This document shows, in pieces, positions 45,035-54,500 of a stretch of 64,000 nt of DNA. A program made the translations under genes and the position numbers. Each line of letters starts with the position of its first letter. Within the stretch, counting starts at the first letter, position 1. The notes under the pieces are model-generated. The model saw nothing but the letters and a program-made list of their open reading frames with translations. It did not search any database and was not told the origin of the DNA. Origin of the DNA: Pontibacter amylolyticus (GTDB lineage: Bacteria > Bacteroidota > Bacteroidia > Cytophagales > Hymenobacteraceae); NCBI RefSeq assembly GCF_014638845.1, contig NZ_BMFP01000005.1:461916-525915 (forward strand), read 5' to 3'.

Positions 45035-47683
45035 ATGCCACCACGCCACAAACTTAAACAAACACTTTGCCTACCTGTGCTTTGCCTGCTGGCGCTGCTG
45101 CCGCTCCAAAGCCAGGCGCAACAAGCCCCGTCCTCACTTCCAAAACAGGTAGTCCGTAAACTGGCGCCTCACCTGCAGCAACTCCACCAAACGGCTCCTG
45201 CTGCCTCGTACCGAATACAGGTATCCAACAAAAAAGCGTTCTATACTTGGCTGCAACAGCAACCACTACAGGCCACTGTAAAAGAGTCCAGTTCTCAAGG
45301 TAATACCCTGCTGATAACCGGCCTTAAGCCAGCGCAGATGCTGCAACTGGCCGCTTCGCCGGAAGTGCTTTATGTGGACAAGCCCAACCGACGGGCCGTG
45401 GAGGAACTGGAGTTGAAAGACACTGACTTTGTGGTGAACAATATTTATGCTGCACATGCGGCCTTCCGGGATATTGCCGGACAAGGTATGGCGGTGTCAG
45501 TAAAAGAAGCTGCCTTCGACCCAGCCGACCTTGACTTGCAGGGCCGCGTTGTGGAACCGCAGTCCATGATCGGCAACCACAGTCCGCACGCCACCACCAT
45601 GGCCACCCTGATAGCAGGCGCTGGCAACACAGGCCCCAATGGCAAGGGTGTGACCCAGCATGCCCTGATCGCCCACTCCAGCTTCGAAGAGCTGTTCCCT
45701 GACGATAGTGAAGCCCTGCTGAGCCAGGGTATCAGCGTGCAGAACCACTCCTATGGCGTGGGTGTGGAGAACTATTACGGATTGGAGGCACAGGCCTACG
45801 ACCAGCAAAGCTACCAGCATCCTGAGCTGCTTCATGTGTTTTCGTCTGGCAACAGCGGCGACAAAGCTGAGACAAGCGGCACCTATGCCAACCTGCCAGG
45901 TATAGCCAACCTGACCGGACAGTTCAAGACCTCCAAAAACACACTAAGCGTTGGGGCGCTGGACCCGGATGGACAGGTAGGTATACGCAGCTCCAGAGGG
46001 CCTGCGTACGATGGTCGCATTAAACCGGAACTGGTGGCGCATGGCGCTGCAGGCACTTCGGAATCTGCTGCGGTGGTTTCAGGTATTGCCTTGCTGGTGC
46101 AGCAGCTTTACAAAACACAGCATGGAAGTCTGCCGCCAGCCTCGCTCGTAAAAGCCGCCCTGATCAACAGTGCAGAGGATGCGGGGAACCCTGGTCCTGA
46201 TTTCGCCTCGGGTTTCGGCAATGCTGATGCCCTCGGCGCACTTCGAAGCATACAAGCACAACGCTTCAAACTGGATGCAGTGGCTGCAGGACAGATGCGC
46301 ACTTTCCAACTGAACGTGCCCAAAGGAGTACGGCGCCTGAAGGCAACGCTGGTGTGGCATGACCCGGAGGCGGAACCCAACGCCGAAAAAGCGCTTGTCA
46401 ACGACCTGGACCTGGTGCTGCGCCATACCTCTTCCGGCAAAACCTGGTTGCCCTGGGTACTGAGCACTTTCCCTCACCCCGACTCCCTGCAGCAGCCGGC
46501 CCGCCGCAGACAGGACCGCCTGAACAATGCCGAGCAGGTCACCCTGGAAACGCCTGCAGCGGGCACCTATACCTTGCAGGTATCGGGTTTCCGGGTGCCG
46601 CAGGGCGTGCAGGAGTTCAGCCTGGTGTATGAACTGGAACAGGATACGGAATGGCTATACCCTGTCGCTACTTCGACGTTGGCAGCTGGCCAGCCCAACC
46701 GGCTTGCCTGGCAGTCCGGCACAGCTGCTGGCACAGCCACGCTGCAGTACCGTTTGCTTGGTTCTGATGCCTGGCTTACCATAGCCGAAGGTATAGACCT
46801 GAGCCAGGGAAGCTATACCTGGCAAACGCCTGATACGGCGGCACGGGCGCAACTACGCCTGCTTCATAAAGGTATAGCCCTGCAGACAGAGGAGTTCATC
46901 CTGGCCCGACCTGCAGCTTTACGAATCGGCTTTAGTTGCGAAGAGCAGGTGATGGTGCACTGGTCCAGGCAGCCCAATGCGCAGGAGTACCAATTATTCC
47001 AGCTAGGTGCCACGCACCTGGAGCCACTTTTGAAGACATCGGATACACTTGCCATTATCGACAGAAGCATGCTACAGGGCAGTTACCTGGCAGTGGCGCC
47101 TTTCATTCAGGGCACCCAGGCTGCCTACAGCCGAAGCATCGCTGCTGCTTCTGCATCCTCCCCCTGCTACATAAGCAGCTTCCAGGCGCATCAGTTGGTT
47201 ACCCCCGACAAAGCCCGGTTTTCTTTAAGCCTCAGCACGTCTTATCAGTTGGCAGCCATACACCTGGAGCGCCTGGAGAAAGGTAACTTTAAGGCGGTGC
47301 ACACCGGAACTCCTTCGGCCACCTTGCAATACCAACTCCTGGACGAAGAACCTATACCTGGCCGGAATGTATACCGTGCGAGCGCGACCACTGCGGATGG
47401 CAAAACAATCTACAGCCAGGAGGAGACGGTGATCTATACCCCGCAAAACTTTGTGCAGGTATACCCTAACCCGGTAGCGGCTGGCGAAACTGTATTTGTA
47501 GCCGTAGAAAGCGAGACGGTGCAGGTGCAGGTAATAGACCGCCTGGGCAGGTCGGTGCGAGAATCGCAGGAAACAGGCATGCTGAAGGAACTACAGACCA
47601 AAGGCCTCCTGCCCGGGCTCTACATCCTCCGGCTGACCACTGAAAAAGGCAACGTCCTGTCGAGTAAAGTGGTGGTGCAGTAA
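45035..47683 (+). CDS. Subtilisin-family (S8) protease exported by T9SS
   Basis: An 882-aa protein: signal peptide (1-29), N-terminal propeptide-like region, S8 domain (about 135-415), beta-sandwich domains, and a C-terminal type A sorting domain of about 80 residues starting VYPNPVAAGETVFV and ending SSKVVVQ. Catalytic Ser342 is in GTSESAA, Asn in FSSGNSGD, and the likely His185 is in SPHATTMATLIAG. Where subtilisins have the catalytic Asp (VAVIDTG), the sequence reads VSVKEAAFD, so Glu158 takes its place. Probably cell-surface or secreted; a predicted client of SprA/PorU/PorV encoded in the same window. Confidence 0.9.
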   Translation: MPPRHKLKQTLCLPVLCLLALLPLQSQAQQAPSSLPKQVVRKLAPHLQQLHQTAPAASYRIQVSNKKAFYTWLQQQPLQATVKESSSQGNTLLITGLKPAQMLQLAASPEVLYVDKPNRRAVEELELKDTDFVVNNIYAAHAAFRDIAGQGMAVSVKEAAFDPADLDLQGRVVEPQSMIGNHSPHATTMATLIAGAGNTGPNGKGVTQHALIAHSSFEELFPDDSEALLSQGISVQNHSYGVGVENYYGLEAQAYDQQSYQHPELLHVFSSGNSGDKAETSGTYANLPGIANLTGQFKTSKNTLSVGALDPDGQVGIRSSRGPAYDGRIKPELVAHGAAGTSESAAVVSGIALLVQQLYKTQHGSLPPASLVKAALINSAEDAGNPGPDFASGFGNADALGALRSIQAQRFKLDAVAAGQMRTFQLNVPKGVRRLKATLVWHDPEAEPNAEKALVNDLDLVLRHTSSGKTWLPWVLSTFPHPDSLQQPARRRQDRLNNAEQVTLETPAAGTYTLQVSGFRVPQGVQEFSLVYELEQDTEWLYPVATSTLAAGQPNRLAWQSGTAAGTATLQYRLLGSDAWLTIAEGIDLSQGSYTWQTPDTAARAQLRLLHKGIALQTEEFILARPAALRIGFSCEEQVMVHWSRQPNAQEYQLFQLGATHLEPLLKTSDTLAIIDRSMLQGSYLAVAPFIQGTQAAYSRSIAAASASSPCYISSFQAHQLVTPDKARFSLSLSTSYQLAAIHLERLEKGNFKAVHTGTPSATLQYQLLDEEPIPGRNVYRASATTADGKTIYSQEETVIYTPQNFVQVYPNPVAAGETVFVAVESETVQVQVIDRLGRSVRESQETGMLKELQTKGLLPGLYILRLTTEKGNVLSSKVVVQ

Positions 47684-47747
47684 GCATCAATCATTGTCAG
47701 ATTTGCCCTATAATTAGGTATGCTCCGATCGGATAAGCTGTACCTGC

Positions 47748-47990
47748 GATGCTCTTCTCTTATGAATTGCGGGCTGCTTAGGCTTATACCTCTTCGGGTC
47801 TTATCGACCAAGAAGCAAGCTGTTGGGGATGTCCAAATCCCTGTGCGTAGATTTGCAGGTATACGGGGACAAGGATGTCCCCTGCAGGAATGCTTCCGGA
47901 CACAGATGTCCGAAAGAGCGGTCTTCTAAAGCGCTCACCGAGCAACTCGGGTTTTACGCGGGTCTGTAGCCCACACAGTTGAGATTCGGA
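47748..47990. repeat. Dispersed hairpin-rich repeat, copy B
   Basis: Shares GATGCTCTTC (47748-47757) and ACAGTTGAGATTCGGA (47975-47990) with copy A in the same order. Hairpins: GGGGAC-AAGGAT-GTCCCC (47865-47882), CGGACA-CAGA-TGTCCG (47897-47912) and a quasi-palindrome GGGGATGTCCAAATCCC (about 47825-47841). No coding sequence is convincing here. Confidence 0.6.
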
Positions 47991-48064
47991 TAACTTAGTA
48001 GAATCAGTTTCTTTTAAATCCTTAAACTGATGGCATTGGGCTCTCCCCCTCACACATAAGCCAC

Positions 48065-48094
48065 CTATACCTATACCTATACCTATACCTATAC
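48065..48094. repeat. Tandem hexamer (CTATAC)x5
   Basis: Five exact, uninterrupted copies of CTATAC, followed by CTA. Each junction recreates TATACCT, the word over-represented throughout the window. It lies in non-coding DNA between repeat copy B and the zinc protease terminator. Confidence 0.95.
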
Positions 48095-48132
48095 CTAATA
48101 CTGCTATAGCTGAGCTGCATCATGAGGAACAA

Positions 48133-48170
48133 AAAAAGGCACAGCCCCTCTGGAGGGACTGTGCCTTTTT
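48133..48170 (-). terminator. Terminator of the zinc protease gene
   Basis: AAAAAGGCACAG (48133-48144) pairs with CTGTGCCTTTTT (48159-48170), with an inner CCCTC/GAGGG stem. It works in both directions and ends the minus-strand gene at 48189. Confidence 0.9.
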
Positions 48171-48188
48171 GTAGCATGAAGAACCGGA

Positions 48189-48992
48189 CTACTGGTACAG
48201 GTATCTCAGGGCTGTTCTGTCGTTAGAGTTGAAGTAGCGGTTCACGCCCGTGCCGATGCAGGCCAGCATCCAGGAGTTCGGATCGGCGCCGGTTGGCGTG
48301 CCTGGGATGTGCACCGCACCCACGGTAGAGGCACCTTCGTTGTAGTACGAACCACCGCAGCTATAGGCTCTGTTCATGTAGTCGGTGTGGCGGAAGCCGA
48401 TGGTGTGACCGATCTCGTGCGCCAGGATGGTGGCCAGGTAGTTGGTGCCCGGGTTGGTGCCCAGGTAGTCCGAATTCACCTTCACGGAATTATAAGGGTT
48501 GCCACCGGACGGGAAGCCGGCAGAGGCCAGATAAGAAGAACCGCTTGGCGCCTTCGACACCAGGATGTTGTAGCCGGAAGACACGCGGCGGAACTTGAGG
48601 CGCAGGTTCTCGGCGTTGAAGCGGCGGATGGCCTCGTCCAGTGCTGTTACATAGGAAGACGGCAGGCTGGTGGTGATGGCCACGTTGATGGTGCGGCTGG
48701 TGCCCACGCTCACCAGGTTGTTGGTGCGGTACTGCTCCTCCTCACCCACGCGCAGGGCCGTGGTTTCCGGAGAGCTTTGCAAATCGCTCTCAGAGAAGAA
48801 GATGTCACCTTCCACAATGTAGCCACCCTCGGTGCGCTGTACATTGTCCGTGTTGAAACCCATCTCTGAGATTTTAGCCATCGCAAGGGGTGAGATCTCG
48901 TTGGCTGTTACATCGGCCTCTTCTTTCTGGCAAGAAGAGAAACTGAATAGGACCGCAAGGGCCAGGAGCGAAAGTAAACGTGTTGTTTTCAT
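48189..48992 (-). CDS. HEIGH-type zinc metalloprotease lipoprotein (M57-like)
   Basis: A 267-aa lipoprotein (lipobox ending at Cys21, FSFSSC). A propeptide-like segment (about 30-95) precedes a metzincin-type catalytic domain with the full zinc motif HEIGHTIGFRH (His192, Glu193, His196, His202). Two downstream Cys residues (near 213 and 257) may form a disulfide. The protein ends close after the catalytic domain. It fits the Bacteroidota family called dual-action HEIGH metallopeptidases. Likely displayed on the outer membrane; the substrate is unknown. Confidence 0.87.
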   Translation of the reverse strand: MKTTRLLSLLALAVLFSFSSCQKEEADVTANEISPLAMAKISEMGFNTDNVQRTEGGYIVEGDIFFSESDLQSSPETTALRVGEEEQYRTNNLVSVGTSRTINVAITTSLPSSYVTALDEAIRRFNAENLRLKFRRVSSGYNILVSKAPSGSSYLASAGFPSGGNPYNSVKVNSDYLGTNPGTNYLATILAHEIGHTIGFRHTDYMNRAYSCGGSYYNEGASTVGAVHIPGTPTGADPNSWMLACIGTGVNRYFNSNDRTALRYLYQ

Positions 48993-49311
48993 TAAAATAT
49001 ATTTTTATAGTTAAACATGAACGAAATATATAAGAAAGAAACACGCGAAACAACACTCAGAAATTACTGAAAATCAGCGTTTTAACAGCATATTTACTAC
49101 TAAAAAAAGGTTTCGAACATAATAAACATAAAATATAACTTATATAAGAATTTAAGGATACTTATGAAACTGGGTTGCAATAACACAGAGTACCCGCAGC
49201 TGAAAAAAAAACTGAAAAAATTAAAAAAAATTTAAGCACGATTCTCTTTTTCTATACATGTTAAAACATCGGTCCCTAAAAAGGCGACGTCCTAACGTAT
49301 GGTCACAAAAA
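48993..49311. other. AT-rich gap between the zinc protease and yicC
   Basis: About 320 bases with runs of A (for example around 49205-49233). It must hold the promoter of the minus-strand zinc protease gene; TATATTTC on the minus strand near 49025 is a near-match to TAnnTTTG. No gene or repeat is seen. Confidence 0.45.
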
Positions 49312-49339
49312 AAAGCAGCTACCCGCGGGTAGCTGCTTT
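49312..49339 (-). terminator. Terminator of yicC
   Basis: AAAGCAGCTACCC and GGGTAGCTGCTTT form a near-perfect 13-bp stem around GC (49312-49339), with an A/T run for the leftward transcript. Confidence 0.9.
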
Positions 49340-49363
49340 AGGTAAACCTGGTAGCAAGCGCTA

Positions 49364-50245
49364 CTACAGAATGTTATTGATCTGTTCTTTGATCTTCTCC
49401 AGTTCCTCTTTCATTTCCACTACATGGTGCTGTATGGCCGAATCGTTGGCCTTGGAGCCTATGGTGTTGATCTCCCGGCCAATTTCCTGCGAAATGAAGC
49501 CCAGCTTTTTGCCCGTTGGCTCGGGCAGGTATACCGTTTCGGTGAAGTAGTGCAGGTGGTTGATCAGGCGGACCTTTTCCTCCGCGATGTCGAGCTTCTC
49601 CATGTAGTAGATCATCTCCTGCTCGTAACGGTTCTGGTCATAATGGTCGGAGGTGGATACCTCAATGATATGATTTTTGATGCGGTTGCGGATATGCTCC
49701 ATGCGCACCGGGTCCTGCTTCTCCACCTCAGCCAGCAGTATCCTGATACGGTCGAGGTAGGACATGATTTCAGTGGTAAGTGCCTTTCCTTCGTCGGCCC
49801 GAAACACGTTGATGCTTTCGATGGCCTGCTGCACCAGCGGTTGCACGGTTTCCCAGTCAGCTTCGCCTTCCTCGTCTTCGCCCTGGTCCTGCTGCAGCAC
49901 ATCAGGCATGTGCAGGGCCAATCGAAAAAGGTCGGTTTTAGAGCCGCTCACCATGTCAGCGGCGGTATTTAACTCTTCGTAATAGGCTTTGAGCAACTCC
50001 TTGTTGATATTGCTCTTGGCGCGCTGCGCTTTGTTCTTGTTATAGTCGACGCAGATGCTCACCTTGCCCCGTACGAGCGCTTTGGTCAGCATGGTGCGTA
50101 TCTCGTATTCATGCTCCGAAAGGAAGCGCGGCAGACGCACGGTCAGGTCCATTCCTTTGGAGTTAAGCGATCTTATTTCGACGTGGAGGGAATACTGGTC
50201 AGTATCGAGGCGGGCACTGCCATAGCCTGTCATGGACTGCAACAT
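49364..50245 (-). CDS. YicC/YloC family endoribonuclease
   Basis: About 293 aa from the ATG at 50245 (MLQSMTGYGSA, the typical family N-terminus; two more residues if the ATG at 50251 is used). The N-terminal half contains SLNSKGMDLTVRLPR; the C-terminal DUF1732 part ends with ENNI-type helices: LNHLHYFTE, GKKLGFISQEIGREINTIGSKAND and VVEMKEELEKIKEQINNIL. YicC proteins cut structured RNA in E. coli. In many bacteria gmk follows yicC, but here it does not within the window. Confidence 0.93.
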   Translation of the reverse strand: MLQSMTGYGSARLDTDQYSLHVEIRSLNSKGMDLTVRLPRFLSEHEYEIRTMLTKALVRGKVSICVDYNKNKAQRAKSNINKELLKAYYEELNTAADMVSGSKTDLFRLALHMPDVLQQDQGEDEEGEADWETVQPLVQQAIESINVFRADEGKALTTEIMSYLDRIRILLAEVEKQDPVRMEHIRNRIKNHIIEVSTSDHYDQNRYEQEMIYYMEKLDIAEEKVRLINHLHYFTETVYLPEPTGKKLGFISQEIGREINTIGSKANDSAIQHHVVEMKEELEKIKEQINNIL

Positions 50246-50402
50246 AGGCACTTTTAAGTATGATGTTCCGGCAAATTAGGTATAATTCCTCACTTATACG
50301 CAGCCGGAAGGCCAAAAGCTTAAAACTGGCAAGGCAATGATACCTTCTCTACTGCATGGGAAATATTAGTTGGAAGCCTTCGATCAGAGCGAGGCAATAG
50401 AG

Positions 50403-51554
50403 TTAGGGCACCATCTGGTTTACGGCATCTATCATGGCCATGACCTCCGAAGGGTGGCTGTCCAGGCGCTCACCCCGCTTTTTGCCGAGCCGCACGATCA
50501 CGAGCTCTTTCTCAGGAATAACAATGATATACTGGCCCAGTATGCCGCGCGCGTAAAAAACAAACTGGCCTTTGTAATCCGGCAGCAGCCACCACTGGTA
50601 GCCATAGTGCGTGGTCGGTTCGCCGGTATTGGCATCGGTCAGGCCGTTTGGGGTGAGGGAGGCCTGCACGTAATCCGGCGACACCAGGGTATCGCCCTGC
50701 CAGACTCCTTGTTGCAGGTATAGCTGCCCGATACGGGCGAAATCGCGGGCGTTGGAGAAGAAGCAGCAGTAGGCTTTCTCGTTACCAAGCGGGTGGTCGA
50801 TGCTCCACTCGGCCTTTCGCTCGGCTCCAAGCGGACGCCACAGTTTCTCCTCGGCATAGTCTGCCAGGTTTTGCCCGGTGGCCGCCTCCAGCACGAATCC
50901 CAGTACTTGTGTATCACCGCTCTTATAGGAAAACTTCTGGCCCGGCTCCTCCACCGCCTCCAGCCTTCGAACCACTTTCTTCAGGTCAGATCCATAGTAG
51001 GCTTCTGTGGTAACGGAAAGCGGGTTGGCATACGATTCGTCCCAGTTCAGGCCGGAACTCATCCAGAGCAGGTGCCGGATGGTGATCTTTGCCTTGGCGC
51101 CTTCCCTGAATTCGGGCAGAAAGTCCCCTACCGGCTGGTCTATACTTCGGATCTTGCCTTCCTGCAGGGCTATACCTACCAGGATGCTGACGATGCTTTT
51201 GGCCACCGAAAACGAATTGCTCAGCGACTCTTCCGAATAGCCATCCCAATACTGCTCATACAGTAGCGAATCGCGGTGCACGACCACAAAAGCGACTGAC
51301 TCCAACTGCTCGTGGAGCTGTTGCAACTCTTTTGGAAGGGAAAGCTGGTTGTAATTGGTGGCAAGTGGCCAGGGTTGCGGCTTATTTGCTGCCTCTATCT
51401 TGCGCTGATGAAAAATCAGGTGATCGTTGATATCAGCGAAGTTATGATACAGGGCTTTGTACACATAGTTTTTGTCGGCCATGTGCAGCCAGGCGGCAGC
51501 CAGCCCGATCACCAGAATAAAGCCAATACCAAATCGCCTGGTTTTCCGGTTCAT
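50403..51554 (-). CDS. Serine hydrolase, class C beta-lactamase/esterase-like, membrane-anchored
   Basis: A 383-aa protein with an N-terminal membrane anchor (about 8-25). The active-site SxxK is SVAK at 116-119 (Ser116, Lys119), followed by the tyrosine motif YKSGD (Tyr210) typical of the AmpC/EstB group. The third motif is not of the classical KTG form. It likely acts in the periplasm on an amide or ester; the substrate is unknown. It starts seven bases after the propeller/barrel gene and is the last gene of a three-gene operon. Confidence 0.85.
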   Translation of the reverse strand: MNRKTRRFGIGFILVIGLAAAWLHMADKNYVYKALYHNFADINDHLIFHQRKIEAANKPQPWPLATNYNQLSLPKELQQLHEQLESVAFVVVHRDSLLYEQYWDGYSEESLSNSFSVAKSIVSILVGIALQEGKIRSIDQPVGDFLPEFREGAKAKITIRHLLWMSSGLNWDESYANPLSVTTEAYYGSDLKKVVRRLEAVEEPGQKFSYKSGDTQVLGFVLEAATGQNLADYAEEKLWRPLGAERKAEWSIDHPLGNEKAYCCFFSNARDFARIGQLYLQQGVWQGDTLVSPDYVQASLTPNGLTDANTGEPTTHYGYQWWLLPDYKGQFVFYARGILGQYIIVIPEKELVIVRLGKKRGERLDSHPSEVMAMIDAVNQMVP

Positions 51555-51561
51555 GCCCTGG

Positions 51562-54500
51562 TTAGAAGTCGTAGCCTAAGGTGATGTAGAATTTAGGCCC
51601 TTTGCGTGCATCGTCCTCTTCACTCCAGGCCATGTCGACCTTGCCATACACACCGAACAGGGTGGTGCGTGCTCCCACACCATAGCCCAACAGGAATGGG
51701 TTGCGGTAGTTGATCACCGTGATCTCGAACGGACTTGTGTTGGTCTGGTCAATGCGGCCGCCAATCACGCGGGTGTTGATGGAGTTGTTACCCGTGAAGG
51801 GGTTGGTACCGTTGTAGGCCGATCCGGCGTCGCCGAAGGCAGTAAACTGCAGGTTGCGGAAGAAGCCCGACGGAATTGGCCCGTCGTAGAGGTACTGCAC
51901 AATCGGCACACGAAGCTCCAGATTGGCCAGCAATACCTTGGACCCACGGCGTGCGTTGAAATTGAAGCCGCGCAGCGGGGTGGTGTAATCGATGTAAAAG
52001 AGGTCGGCAGGTGTGCTTACCACGACATCCTCACGGGTCGCTGTGCCGTCATCCTCCGATGCGAAAAGCCAGTTGTCCATCCCCCCGATCAGGAAGTTTT
52101 TGGGTGCATTGCCGAAGAATGCGCCATAGTTGATGCGGCCCGCCAATATGATCTGTCGGTGTATTTTTTGGTAGCGGCGTACATCCAGGTAAAACTTGCT
52201 GAAGTTCTCTGAGCTGTGCTCAAAGTTTTTCAGGCTCATGATGCCAGCTTTCATGCGGGTGCCTTCCAGCATGTTCACGCCGCGCACCACGGAGTTGTCG
52301 TACACCAGCTCCACACTGCCGCCACCGAAGTAATCGATCCTGTCGGGTGTCACAAAGCTATTGATGTAAGTAAAGCGTGTATTCACGAACCGGGGCTGCA
52401 TGCGGATACTGGTACTGTAGCTGAGCGGGTATACCAGCGTTGGAGAGAACTCGTGTTTGCCAAAGCGTACCACAGAGCCCGGAAACTCCGGTGCCTGGCC
52501 CACAATCACATCGCGTCGGTACTGCAGCCCGATGTCGAAGCGGTTTTTCAGGTTCATGTACTCGGCGAACATGCGGCTGGTCTCCAGGTCGGTGCGCACA
52601 AAGGCGTTGCCCCGGATATGATGGTTCTCAAACAGATCGCTCATGTTCACACCGCCCACTATACCGAAGCCCAGTTGCGGATCAGCGTATACCGACGTGA
52701 TCACCTCCTGCACACTGAAGCGAAGGTCATAGTCGACGGGGCCCGCAATCGGAACACCGCCATCAGTGGTGCGGGCACGCTGTGGCGCTGCGGCTTGTGT
52801 TTTTGCCTGCGTTTCGGCTTGCTGCTGCTCTTTGGCATCGCTCTCAAACTGGTAGTTCTCGATGTCTACTTCCCCCTGTCGCTGCGTTCTCTTAGGTGTG
52901 GCCCCTTCCACGATCTTACGGGCAGTGGCGGCGGTGGAGGCAGAGGTACGGGCACGGGTTTCCAGAATGATCTGCCGGGATGTTTTCGGCAGTGTCTCCT
53001 GGGTGGTGGGGCTGAATGTCGGGAAAGCGTACACAAAGCTACGGGCATCGTCCGTGGCCGTCAGCACCAGGGCATTTGCGTCGCCCCCTAGGTCGTAGCT
53101 TTCAATATCCTGCAGGAAGTTAGTTAAGGGACGCCGAGCGCCTGTGGCGATGTTGTACTGGTACAGACTCCGCACCCCGGTCTCTTCGCTCAGGTATACC
53201 AGGTTGCCGTCTGCTGTGGCACGCGGGCGCAATTCGCTTGCAATAGAGAAAGTGATTTGCTGTGCACTGCCCCCGTCACGCGGCATCAGGAAGATGTCGT
53301 AGTTATTCACCACACCCGAGAAAGTGCCGGTTGCTGTCTGACCTGTGGTGTCGACAAAGCGGTTGGAACTGAAGGCGATGTTGTTGCTGCCCCCTTTCAG
53401 GAAAACCGGTTGTATATCGTCGTAAATATCGTTGGTGAGCTGCTGTTGCATGCGGCCACCGCTGGAGAGCAGGTATAGATCCGTCTGCCCATCGCGCACG
53501 GCGCTTACCAGCAGGGTATTGCCGTCTTCGGAATAGCTCATGTCGCGTACCTGCGAGAACTGGCTGAGGGTAACGGCAGTCGTGCGGATGTCGTCAAAGA
53601 TCGGGATGCGGGAGCGGCGGCGGGTGGAGTTGATCTGACGCAACACCATCTGGCCGCGTCTTGCCTCCACAAAACCCAGTTGGGTATTGGTACGCCAGGC
53701 CAGCACGGGCAGCTTGTAATCGATGCGCTGGTCCACGGTTTTGTAGCCGCTCTTCCACACCACGCGGCTGCGGTTGCTGCCTACCTCCTTCACAATGATC
53801 TGGTAGCTTCCGTTCTCATTTTCGGCATACGCCATCAGCGTACCGGCCGGGTTCAGCACAGGCTGGGTATAGTGGATGTCTTTTTTGTTCTTCTTGAAAA
53901 CTTTGTTCTCTACTGGCAGACTTACCAGCGGATTCTCGCCGCGGGTGTTGATCTGCATGTAGTAGTTGTGGCAGTCCTGCAGGAAACGCTTGTAGGGGAT
54001 GTTGAGACTGCTGGTTATACCTACCTCCGTGTCGCGGGTGATGCGGGTCAGGTTCAGGATGTTCTGGATGGAGGTATAGCCATAGCGCTCGGCGATGTAG
54101 TTCCAGATAGCCTGACCACCCAGTTGCTGATCGCGGGCCAGCACGTCTTCCATGCGAGCCTTATTGTTGACCATCAGCATATCGCGCACGTAGTTGTCCA
54201 TGCGCAGGCTCCAGCCCTCGGCGGTATAGGCCGCCACGCCACTGATGAACCAATCCGGCAGGCGCAGCAGGTAGCTGCTCTGCAGGGCTTCTTTCAGGCT
54301 GCCGCCATACATCATGTCGTTGAGCAGAAGCTCGGTGAGTTGGTAACTCAGGTCACGCTTGAAGTCGGTTTGGGTGCCGTCGTAGGCCAGCTCGAGTTTG
54401 TTTTTGAGGAATAGCGTTTCGCCACCGGTCTGGAACTGGTCGCGCTGCATGCCGATGTTGCTTTGCTTGAGGTCCGTCATCGAGTTGTAGACGATGAGCG

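Noticed and set aside
47720..47929. A 69-codon frame in repeat copy B
   Set aside because: It runs through several hairpins and has no protein character.
48065..48094. Tandem array as a CRISPR or satellite-type origin
   Set aside because: The unit is six bases without spacers; it is a simple microsatellite of the abundant word.
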